Source of the DNA: Monosiga brevicollis MX1
Lineage: Eukaryota; Opisthokonta; Choanoflagellata; Craspedida; Salpingoecidae
DNA: 64,000 bases
Assembly: GCF_000002865.3 (NCBI RefSeq)
Contig: NW_001865043.1
Span: 663,729 to 727,728, forward strand
Direction: 5' to 3'
Below, piece by piece: positions 21,188 through 31,296 of this stretch; position 1 is the first letter of the stretch, and each line of letters opens with the position of its first letter. The position numbers and the translations under genes are program-made. The notes beneath the pieces were generated by a model. The model had not been told where the DNA came from. It was given only the letters and a program-made list of their open reading frames with translations, and did not search any database.

Positions 21188-23684
21188 ATGAGCACCACCC
21201 CATCCGTGGATGTGCGTGATACACTCTTCAACCTCGTCATCCTGTCCCAGGCGAGCCGCATGGACCAGCAACGGGCCTGTGGTCCTGAGCTTGGTGGCAC
21301 ACTCGTGTCCAACAAGGATCTTGGCCGCGTGAAAAAGTGCGCGCAGCAGGATCAAAAGCGCGAAGCCCGTCGACACCGCCGCGCCAACGCCGCTGCCTCC
21401 ACCACCAAAACCACCAACTCTGCCCAACACTATACTCCTTCTGCCTCGGCAGTTGGCAGTAAGCTACGCGGGCGCCAGCTCCCCACGTTGCCCTCTCAAC
21501 GCGATCTATTGCAAAGCTTTGACTTTTACATCGGTGATGTCAGCCGGGCCGAGGCCAACGTCATGCTGGGCAAGTGCGAGGACGGTACCTACCTCGTTCG
21601 CCGCTCAGCCGATCGCTTCGTCGTCAGCATCATCTGGCGTGATAATCCCAATCAAGACGCCGTCCTGACACACATTCGCGTTCATACCCCAGAAACGGCT
21701 GGGCGGCGTGGCTTTGGCCTAGCCGAGCGCGACGACTTCCCCACCATGGAGGCGCTCGTGCAACATTATGAAAATTCACCCTTCCTGTTTGCCCTTCGCT
21801 TTTGGCACTACAGCGAGCGAGACTTTCCCAGCCTGAAACCGTTCAATCCCACGCGCATGCTCCGCGATTCGGCGCCCGCGAGTGCGGCGTCGACGCCGCG
21901 TCCCTCCACTATTAGCCCAGACCTTGCGGCTCGTGGTGTTGCCCCATCCCCCGTCCCCATGATGTCTACCCTGCCTGCCGGCGCATCATCCACATCCAAT
22001 GCCACACCCAACACCGAGGCGCCTCGGCGAGGGCCAGCTCCGATTCCGCCAGCTGCACCGGCACAGCCAAACCTGGGCGATGCTGACAAACAATACGAGG
22101 AGCCCCAGGACATCTGCCGCATAGCTGCCGCTGTGGCAGTTGGCACCGCCCGGGCGAACAGCTCTGCCAAGCCCACTACCACCCCCACTACTACCCAATC
22201 CACACCAAGTCGCCGCGCCTCCCGTGCTCCAGCGCCTCTGCCAGCAGGTGTGGAGGCAGCCTCCTCCACCATCGCCAACGGTCAGTATGGAAGACCCGAC
22301 GCCCTGAGACCAACCCCTGGCTCACCTGCATGGCTGTAGTGTCACCCCTGGGTTATGCCCCGCTCGCTCATGCCTCGTTGCCTGTACCTCATTGGTCGCG
22401 CTATATAACTTTGCCTGATGTGTGTCTAACCCCAACAACAGATGGATATGAGATTCCCGTCCGACTCGCCGAGGCGCTGGAAGCCAAGAGAGCTGCACGA
22501 GAAGCACCGCAAGAGCTGGCGCGCACTTTGCTCGAGCAGCGACGTGGTGCCAGCATGGACAATTATGCTGAATCAGATGTTCACTTTGATGTACGTCCCA
22601 TGCCTGTGTGCTCTGCAGCACTGCTTGTAACATTTGCCAGGCTCTTCTCGCCCCCTCATCTCGTCTGACCACCCTCACGGCGTTTCCCTTGGCCAATTTA
22701 ACACAGGTACCTGGCAGGGATAAGGATGACTATGGTCTGGTGCGCGATGTTCAGGTGCGATCCAACCTGGCAAACTCAAGCGGGCCTGCCGCGCAGCAGA
22801 CACACACCCTGGCACAAGACGCCGACCTCGCAGACTACGACGAGCCGCAGCGCGTCTTTGCAGCGCAGCCCCAGCCACCACCTCGCCTCGTCTCGCAGGC
22901 GTCGTCTCGAGGCTCTTCTCTAGAGGCCGACAGCGATGCCAACACACATGCTCAGCCCACCCCTTCGTTGGTTGGCCCACCAGCCGACCAGCCGACCACC
23001 GGAGGAGCGTGTGCTGGTAGCGAGGAACGACCAGAAGAGCAAGTGGATGGTTCCAAAGTGAAAAGCCCACAAGAAGCGGAAACGGAGGGGGACGCACTGC
23101 CAGCATATGAGTACAATGATTCCGCCACACTATTAGCCATGGGCCGGGAGCATGCGCGGCTAGCGGCCTCACAGCGCCATCCGTCCAATACGGTCACAAA
23201 CGTCCGACCTGAAGATCACGACGATCGCGCCCCTGTCCCAGCCCCTCGCACCTTGGCCCACGGCCAGGGTCTGGTTGTTCCCATTCCTGCGACTCGCCCG
23301 ATCCTGAATCCTCCAGCAAGCAGTGGCGTCAAGCCGGTATGATTTGCCCGACTTGAATCGGACACTGGCGGCCTCATTCGCAACCCCCCGCATCGACTCA
23401 TCCTCGTGCTTGCTTGCTTGCTTGCTTGCTTGTAACCTGATGTCATTGTTCATCTTCATGGTCAGATGGCAACGTCGAGCGAAAATGGTCTCTTGGCCAG
23501 TCCCCCTGCACCCACATCAGGTATCACAGATTCTGAGCTGGAGCGACGCGAGTCCAAGTACCAAACCGCCTACATCAATCGCCGCCAAGTCCCACTTCCC
23601 GTGGACGGGCAAGGCACCGCGAGCCCTGATCTTCAGCGATCAAAGACCGTGGAGAGTTTGCATCTCTATGACCTGGTCTGTTGA
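21188..23684 (+). CDS. SH2-domain adaptor with multiple tyrosine motifs
   Basis: Exons 21188-22280, 22442-22590, 22707-23336 and 23466-23684 join in phase to about 696 residues. A single SH2 domain (residues about 110-215) shows FYIGDVSRAEANVML, GTYLVRRS (the FLVRxS motif with the phosphotyrosine-binding Arg), FVVSIIW and a FPTMEALVQHY helix. No kinase or phosphatase domain follows. The tail is disordered and Pro/Ala/Ser-rich, with tyrosines in candidate phosphorylation or SH2-docking contexts: YEEP, YGRP lost at the splice, YEIP, YGLV, YDEP, YEYN and YINR. APVPAPR and PPPRL offer SH3-like ligands. Likely a cytosolic scaffold in phosphotyrosine signalling (inference). Donors GTCAGT, GTACGT and GTATGA support the model. 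Confidence 0.85.
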
Positions 23685-24286
23685 GCGCCGTGGGCTCCTT
23701 TTGAGAAAGTTCTCATGCTGATGATGTCTCACTGTCAAGTACTGACCGCCAGTCGGGGACATACCATTCGCTTTGTCGAGTTTGCTTTTTGCAAATGCGC
23801 ACTGATACTTTTGAGAATTTGAGGTCTCACAGAAATAGCATCACGAATGAGATTGGCGGGAAATAAAAATTTAATTGAGCAAAGCTTGTTGATAGTTGCA
23901 CTCGCGGATGAAATTATACAAGGTCGCCAAACAACACCGGTGAATATGGGCTGAACAATCGTCAACTGCTGGCAGAAAGGCCCAGTTGGCACACGCGACA
24001 AGCCCAACCACATCCAAGGACAACGGGGCGATTGACGAGACAATACAGGAAAATTCGATAAAAATTCGATAAAATTCATCTTAAAATCACCCAAAATGTC
24101 AGGCTTCACGGCGCGTGGAGGCCAGTCAAACCCTAAACGAAGCTACAATCAAACCGCCGGCCGGGCTGGCGCCACCAGAGGCAGCGAAACGCGTAACCGT
24201 GGCCGTTGGCACGGGCCAAGCATTTATTCTTTGTTTCAGTGTGCCCTTGATCGCGTGGGCTGACAAGAGATGTCGGTGAAACAGCA
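23685..24286. other. convergent intergenic region
   Basis: 600 bp between the SH2 gene (+) and sirtuin (-) 3' ends. It is somewhat AT-richer near 24040-24100, with a short direct repeat of AAATTCGATA. No coding signal. Confidence 0.4.
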
Positions 24287-25922
24287 TTATAGCTGTCGGA
24301 GTGCAGCGGGTAGTACCTCACCAATCGGCATGCATAGGCGCAGGTACTCAGGGATGACACCGTCAGCGCGCGTCGGTCCGCTGTTGAGGACACACACAGG
24401 CTTGGCTTCTTCCACTGCTTGCCGTACGATCCGAAATGCCGACCAGGTGGCCAATGACGTGCCGACCACCTACATGCCGTCGGGCGCGAAGGGGGGGGGG
24501 GGGGGGGGGGGGGGAAAGGGGGAAAAAAGGGTCAAAACCCCGGGGGTTGNNNNNNNNNNNNNNNNNNNNNNNNNNNNNNNNNNNNNNNNNNNNNNNNNNG
24601 GGGGGGGGGGGGGAGGGGGGAAGGAGGGTCAGATGCTCGGTGTGTTGCGCTCTGCAGTGGGCAAGCTCAAGCTCGAATCGCATACGTACAAAGAGGGCGG
24701 AGGCTTCACTGACAGCCGTGGATGCACGCTTCACGTCCTCTACACGCCCAGGCCAAGCCCCAAATAGATTCAACAGTTCAGAGCGGTTAGCCAGCGCAGA
24801 GCATCACCCTTCTTATCGCAATCCAACAAAAGGAGAGAGCGCGCCGACCTGGATCCAGCGAGCCGCCGAAGAAAACCACATTGGGCTTGAGTACGCCACC
24901 ACACGAAGCGCAGGCCGCGACGGTGAAGCGTCCATACAGATCCTCATCAAGAACAGCGTCTCCATCGGGGCGGACGGCTTCATCGTGCACCACAGAGAAC
25001 TGATCGAGCAGGGCTTTATTATCGGCGAGCAGACGGCTCTGAAGCTCATCACTGCAGAGATGGACGTTGCGATGCAAATGATGAGGCGCAAGGTATCCCG
25101 AATTGGCTGAACCACACGAGGTGAGCGAAACAGCATCCAACATACCGCGTCGTGATGCTGTGACAATTCATACACTTGACCTGGTCGAGGCGGCCATGCA
25201 GATCAATGACGTGTTGACTGCCAGCCTATGTATCACATTGCCGCGCACGTTACGGGCCCGGCACAGGGGTGAGATGACAGCACCCAATGGGAAAATGGGG
25301 CCAAGCAGAGCGGTGTGCCTTACTCGTTGGTGCAAACCATCGACATTTTGGGTGATAATGGCCCCAACGAGGCCACGGCGCTGCAGTTCATTAATGGCCT
25401 GATGTCCGACGTTGGGCATGGTATCGCGGATGCGAGGATAACCTGTCTCACCAATGATATATTGGGCATCAAGGTGAGTTGCAAGAAAGCCCGAAAGGAC
25501 AGGTGCGGCAGACGGGGGTGGCAGCCGGGCCACAACGTGCCCCATACCCACCATATAGGCTGCGGGCCCAGTACCGCTGCTGGCGTTCGTGTGAACCCAA
25601 GAACTCGAGATGCTGCAGTGGTCGGTGAGGCGGACGACCGGGCGATCGATAGTCGGGAATGCCCGAGTCGGTTGAGATGCCTGATGGACATGCGAACATC
25701 CGTGGCAGGCTGAGTTTTCGACATCAAAACAAGGCAAGAGTGCAAGCAGCGGCGCGCACCAGCCCCAGTCAGGACGCAGACGGGCTCATGGCGGAGAAGG
25801 AAGGCCGACAGAAGCTTAATGCCTTCCTGGACGTCAAATGTGGCACTGATCACTTCGGTGGGCAGGTTTGCCCCCGCTCGGATGGCGTTGCGTAGAGCTG
25901 GATGCAGCTTAGTGGCCGCCAT
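24287..25922 (-). CDS. SIRT4: SIRT4-like class II sirtuin
   Basis: Exons 25922-25760, 25680-25552, 25442-25324, 25225-25146, 25051-24849, 24739-24690 and 24469-24287 join in phase to 308 residues, close to human SIRT4 (314). Landmarks: VLTGAGISTDSGIPDYRSPG (NAD site), RQQRYWARS, IITQNVDGLHQRAGS, VIDLHG with the catalytic His, zinc Cys pairs KCMNC and ACASC, GGVLKPNVVFFGG, GTSLATWSAFRIV and LNSGPTRAD. The RYWAR and GPTRAD forms are typical of SIRT4. Family role: NAD-dependent deacylase or ADP-ribosyltransferase of mitochondria. The N-terminus is basic (LHPALRNAIRAG), but a mitochondrial presequence is not certain. A (CAA/TTG)n tract lies just upstream of the ATG. The last intron contains the assembly gap, which does not interrupt coding exons in this model. 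Divergent from DRG1. Confidence 0.9.
24491..24620. other. assembly gap with poly-G flanks
   Basis: Fifty N bases (24550-24599) are flanked on both sides by G homopolymers. It sits inside the last intron of the sirtuin gene. The true intron length is unknown. Confidence 0.95.
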
Positions 25923-26716
25923 AATAGTGTTGTCTCGAACCGGGTTAGCCAAAAAAGAAAACAACAACAACAACAACAACAACAACCGCCACAATCAGGG
26001 ATCAAACGGCGCTGCGCCACAACCGCGGACAACAGCAACCCCCCACGGCCGCTGACCAGGGCGAGGCTGCCGAACCAGCAGGTCGATGTTGCAGTCCACC
26101 GTCACGTCGTCGACCTTCACCCCCCCCAAAAAAACAATGACATTGTCATCATCTTGATGTCAGCAAGTTTCATGGCAATTATCAGCACGACAAAACACCA
26201 GTTGAGCACAGAGCAGTTCAATGGAAACAACATACGTTGAGTACATAAAGTATGGCGGTGTGACACACAGACAGACAAGCGGCGCATATTCAACACACGC
26301 GGCACACACACACACACACACACTCTCTCTCTCTTTTGAAGAATCAGTCGGCGGTGGAAAGGGCAGCGGCAATCAGGTCCAGCGCCCGGAAGCTTGGATT
26401 GGTGTTGCATCTGTGCGCACTCACGTGAAGCGACAGCAAGCTGCTTGCTTTTAAGCAGCATCTCACCGCGGCGAGTGAATATCCCGGTTCGTGTTGGTCC
26501 ATGAGTACCTGTCATCGCCCTCGCGAACTTGCCTCATTCTCTGGCTCCTCATGTTCCGATGCTTCTCTTTCGCTTCCATCACGCCAGGTGCCTGCACTTG
26601 AGGCGGGTAGTGGGTTTGCGACACAGCTCGCATTGAGCCCGCTGTTTGTTCCTGTTCAGCCAACGGCCGACTAGACTTGGCGCGCGCTCGCGACGCGCTT
26701 TGCACAGACCGTCATC
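25923..26716. promoter_or_regulatory. divergent promoter region SIRT4-like / DRG1
   Basis: About 790 bp between two divergent ATGs. It holds (CAA)n at 25960-25984 and a (CA)n-(CT)n block at 26304-26333. No exon seen. Confidence 0.4.
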
Positions 26717-29046
26717 ATGAGTGCTGAAGCACGCATCAAGGAGATTGAGGAGGAGGTGCGGTCAAATGGGGTCTTCCAGCAGTCTGAAGAGGCATGTGCT
26801 CAAGCTGCGACCTTGCTCACGTCCCCCTCGTCTTGCGTCGGCTTGTGCGACAGATGGCCCGAACACAGAAGAACAAGGCCACCGCCAAGCACTTGGGCCT
26901 ACTCAAAGCTCGCCTGGCCAAACTTCGCGCTGAACTCTTGGCGCCCAAAACCACTGGTGGCGAGAAGGGTGAAGGTTAGATCTTTGGCTGCGACAAAAAT
27001 CCCCGCAATCTCATGCCTGCTATCCCCGATGGAACGCGCTTTCTCGATCTTGATTCGTCCGCGACTGCTTCTCCCCGAACTGCTCACCTGCGTGGGGGTG
27101 GGTCTGCTTGGTGCTAGGCTTCGATGTGGCCAAAACGGGCCACGCACGAATTGGTTTTGTCGGTACGTTGTTCAAGACGTCCTACCGCCCCTCGTTTGTA
27201 GTCCTCGTTGTCTTCACCATGCGCTCGACACCCGCGCGCGCCACAACACAACTGTTTGGCGTGCTAGGGGTGGGTGCAGTCGGATGTCTCACAATGTATT
27301 TGGTTAGGCTTCCCTTCGGTCGGCAAATCAACACTTCTCAGCAACTTGGCCGGCGTGTACTCAGAGGTGGCTGCCTATGAGTTTACCACTTTGACTACCG
27401 TGCCCGGTGTGATTCAGTACAAGGGTGCCAAGATTCAGCTTCTTGATTTGCCCGGTATCATCGAGGGTGCCAACGACGGCAAAGGTCGCGGTCGCCAGGT
27501 CATTGCTGGTGCGTCAAAGAGTCGTACCACCTGCCACGATTTGTGCGTGCAAACGCTCTCTTTTTTTAATTTGCGGTAGCTCATCTCCCGCTCTGCTCCT
27601 CCGCTCTTGGTCTCGTACCAACCGACGTGTCGGCAATGGGTGTATCCTGTGATTGGGTTCTTGGCAGTTGCCAAGACGTGCAACCTCATTTTCATCTGCC
27701 TTGATGTGCTAAAGCCCCTCTACCACAAGCAGATCATCGAGGTATGGTGGTACAGATTGGTCTTGCACATTCATTGTCACGGCGAAATGCATGGGATATG
27801 CGCTCACTCTCGACGGTACCGGGTTCTATTTGAGCAGAAAGAATTGGAGGGCTTTGGCATTCGCATCAACAAGGAGCCGCCACAAATCCAATTTCGCAAG
27901 AAGGACAAAGGTGGCATCAACATGACCAGCACCAACCCCCTGACACACCTTGATCTGGATACCGTTCGCACCATCTTGAGTATGTTACAGGCCTGTGCTG
28001 CGTGCGATGTATCGCGTGTGTTGTGCGTCTTTGTGTGTTATTTTGCGGTTACCGCCCAAACCCACTTGCTCATGTTGTTGATGTTGTTTGGGGTGCTTTC
28101 AGCCGAATATCGCATCAACAGTGCGGACATCAATTTCAAGGAGGACTCGACGGCCGACGATTTGATCGATGTGATCGAGGGCAACCGCGCCTTTATTCCA
28201 GCCATTTATGTCATGAACAAAATCGACCAGATCTCCATCGAGGAGCTGGACATTATCTACCGAGTATGTCATGACAAGCGGCTGTGCATCAATGAGGTTT
28301 TCTTTCTTCTTTGGAACATCAGCTTCGGGCCCCTACATCACTTACCGGTCCTCTTGCGGTGGTATGCCCTGTCTATTGTGGGAAAAAAATAAAAAAATAA
28401 AAAAATAGGTGCCGCACTGCGTGCCCATCTCGGCGCATCACAAATGGAACTTTGACGATTTGCTGGAAAAGATGTGGGAATATCTCGCGCTTGTCCGAGT
28501 GTAAGTGTGCTATTACGGGCTTTGTTCGACCCTTGTGCGCGTGTTTTACCTGGTTCCATGTTACCATCCCTATGCGTTTGTCCTTCCCTTGGCTCATGTT
28601 GGGGGATACGTGCATCAGGTATACCAAGCCCAAGGGCCAATTGCCAGACTACGACGAACCCGTTGTGCTGCGACATGGCACGAGCACGGTCGAGGACTTT
28701 TGCAACAAGATTCACAAGAACATGATCAAGGATTTCAAACAGTAGGTTCTCGTACCCACTGTTTTGGTGTGCCCCAGCTCTTGCTAGACCGAAGCTCATC
28801 CGGCTTTCTCTGCATTACACAGCGCCTTGGTCTGGGGCTCGTCTGTCAAGCATAGCCCGCAGACCGTGGGTAAGGAGCATGTTTTGCAAGACGAGGACGT
28901 CGTTCAGATTATCAAAAAGTACGTGTTGAGGAGGACCGCAGATTCGATGGATGACGAGCTTGGCGCGCGGAACTTGCCAGTGCGTCATCTGCTTATTCCC
29001 TTTCTCATCTTGCCTGTGTCTCTCTTTTATTGGCGGTAGAGTCTAA
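26717..29046 (+). CDS. DRG1: developmentally regulated GTP-binding protein 1
   Basis: Eleven exons: 26717-26755, 26854-26974, 27118-27162, 27308-27508, 27668-27741, 27838-27979, 28103-28263, 28409-28500, 28619-28741, 28823-28918 and a 7-nt end 29040-29046. They sum to 366 residues (human DRG1 has 367). Identity along the chain is very high: [40 protein letters not shown] with KST (G1), FTTLTTVPG (G2), DLPG (G3), NKID (G4), [14 protein letters not shown] (G5), and the C-terminal TGS region [11 protein letters not shown] and [18 protein letters not shown] and the KPKGQ form separate it from DRG2. Family role: cytosolic GTPase that binds DFRP partners and ribosomes in translation. The last tiny exon (K-V-stop) is the weakest part. 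Confidence 0.95.
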
Positions 29047-29629
29047 ACCATGTGAGCAACACCTTTCTAGGGATGCCTCTTGTTTTTTCTTTTCTTTTTG
29101 CATCTGTCTTCTGCGTTTTTCTCCTTCATGTCGTGGTCTGGTGTGCCCTGAAATTAAAAACAATGCTTTGCAACCATCCCATGTATATCTGTTGCAACTG
29201 TCAGTCGTACAAGGGATGGGCAGGTGAAGAACGGCTTTTTGCCATGACGCCTTGACAGAGTATGCCGCTTCAGCAACATGCTTGCAAAAATGTGTTGATA
29301 GTTCATCTGTTGTTTCTTCTTGTTTTTCTCCGTTTTTTTGTACAAATTGTACGTCAACTGAATTGGATGGGCTGTCCTCCTCCTCCACCACCTCCTCCTC
29401 GTCCTCCTCTGTGTCTTCCTCTCCTCTGTGCCTTCCTCCTCCTCCTCCTCCTCCGTGTCTTCCACTCCTCTGTGCCCTCCTTGTCCATTTCCTTCGTGTC
29501 CTCCTGCTGTCCTCGGTGTGCTTATCCGGCCGTTGCTGCGCTGAGCGTAGTCGCAACCGTGGGTTACACGCCGTGTCAGGCGAGGTCGTTTGCTCATGTC
29601 CTGTGCTCGATAGCCGTTGACCTTGAGAC
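29047..29629. other. intergenic region with (TCC)n tract
   Basis: About 580 bp between DRG1 and the lysozyme gene. An imperfect (TCC)n tract spans 29376-29470. Long open frames across it on both strands are repeat artefacts (poly-Ser or poly-Glu). Confidence 0.5.
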
Positions 29630-30670
29630 ATGGTGACGATGAGTGTGCGTGCTGTCGTGGTGTGTGCCATCTTTGCGGCGGCATGGTGGCAACCTCAGGT
29701 TTCGGCCGCCACGTACGTTGACATGCGCCATTGCTGCCTTGCGATTCACTGCCAGGCATCCGAATGACGCGCTCGTGGATCGATTGCTTGTAGGCTGGGT
29801 GTAGACGTGGCGGGTGCCGTGTCAAAAGACACTTGGGACTGCTTGGCCAAGGCCGGACGCTCCTTTGCTATTGTTCGTGCCTGGCATTCGTACGGAGAGT
29901 TTGATAGGTGAGCCTTTGTTTGCTTTGCATGGGCTTGGTTCAATGTCTACGATTTGAACGCAACCTGCCGCCGTCCAAGCTGGTGGAATGCACGTACACG
30001 TGGAACTCACGCCTGATTGTTGTCTTATTATCCTTGCCTTGCCCGGTAGCGACTCGGTCAACACCATCAAGAGTGCCTGGAGTGCCGGCATGCGCCATGT
30101 GGACGTGTATTTGTTCCCATGCCCTTCCAAGAGCGCAGCTGCGCAGGTCAATGGAACCTATCATAACCTCGACACCAACAAGGTGGGCTCTGCCCCTCTT
30201 AGCCCTCAGACAGCCCAGGGCGTTTTGGGACACGGCGAGCGGCCAGCTTCCTCAGCGGGCACACATAGGGCAGATCAAACGCTCACGACTTGTTTGGGCC
30301 GCTTGGGTGATGCTTTTTTCTCTCATAGGTCAAGTTTGGCATGATGTGGTTTGACATCGAGATCAACCCCAGCGATGGGTGCCACTGGAGCTCTGACTTG
30401 AGCCGCAACTGCAAGTACATGAGCGAGCTGATTGCGGCGGCCGAGGCGGTCGGAAACCCCTGGGGTATCTACTCGTCGCATTACGAGTGGGAGAACGTGA
30501 TGGGCCTGGACTGCACTGTGGGCAAGAACTTTCAACTTTGGGACGCCCACTACGACGGCAAGCCCACCGGCGATTTTGTGCCCTACGCCGGCTGGACCAA
30601 GGCCGCCATGAAGCAATACAGCGGCACCAGCAAGCTGTGCGATCGTGAGATTGACCTTGATGCCTACTAG
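29630..30670 (+). CDS. secreted GH25-type lysozyme
   Basis: Exons 29630-29712, 29794-29907, 30050-30182 and 30329-30670 join in phase to 223 residues (220 if ATG 29639 is used). An N-terminal hydrophobic signal (VVVCAIFAAAWWQPQVSA) precedes LGVDVAG, SFAIVRAWHSYG, GMRHVDVYLFPCPS, MMWFDIEINP, WGIYSSHYEW and LWDAHYDG. This is the lysozyme group known from Entamoeba, Dictyostelium and nematode lys-1-like proteins. The catalytic acidic residues of the fold are represented by the D in GVDV and the D/E of FDIEIN. Cysteines in LFPCP, GCHW, NCKY, DCTV and LCDR suggest disulfides. Likely secreted or phagosomal, degrading peptidoglycan of bacterial prey (inference). Family distribution is patchy, so horizontal transfer in its history is possible. 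Confidence 0.92.
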
Positions 30671-31138
30671 ACACCCGGCCACAGTGATGTGTGTGCTACA
30701 GCGGCCTTATGAGAACACTGAGCAAAATGTCCGGTGTTGACGCGTGCAGGGATAAACGCTTGTTCGAGTTTGGCCTTGCATTTGCGACATCCTACTCATC
30801 GCAGTCCTTGCCGCACACGACAAGAGTCAGTCAGACAGGAAGGCAAGTAGCCGACCCAATCCATTCGACCATGTCAAACCTGCTCTCTCTTTATCGAACA
30901 CAGGCGCCTCCTATTCGCTGCATCTGTCGTCCACGAGACACGCTCATGCAATGATGATGATGATGATGATGCTGATGCTGATGATGATGATGACTTTTAC
31001 CCCGTGTCCTGAGACCTGCGTGCATCTGGTCGACTCAAACCAACAAGAAAGCCCCCGAAACAAGCGCCACAGCCAGAGTTCATGGAATGGCAGAGAGGGG
31101 CGTTTCCATGTGTCACACTTTTTTTGTCATCCACTTCA

Positions 31139-31199
<61 letters not shown>

Positions 31200-31296
31200 C
31201 TCTCTCTCTCTCTCTCTTTTTTCTTGTTCCGAGCAAACAAGAACAGATCGTGTCGGATCGTCGTTGGCGGGACGGTGGAGTTGGACACCGGCAGAC
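30671..31296 (+). promoter_or_regulatory. upstream region of ROCO gene
   Basis: About 625 bp with (ATG)n-like repeats at 30952-30993 and a CA/CT microsatellite just before the gene. Probably promoter and 5' UTR. Confidence 0.4.
31140..31219. repeat. (CA)n-(CT)n compound microsatellite
   Basis: About 55 bp of (AC)n run directly into about 24 bp of (TC)n, ending 77 bp before the ROCO start codon. Confidence 0.9.

Noticed and set aside
29005-29825. Minus-strand frames rich in Glu/Arg opposite DRG1 and lysozyme
   Set aside because: They are antisense of the (TCC)n tract and of real exons.
31087-31296. In-frame upstream ATG giving a Thr-His repeat extension of the ROCO protein
   Set aside because: The extension is a translation of the CA/CT microsatellite; MAPRVCKIG at 31297 is a cleaner start.
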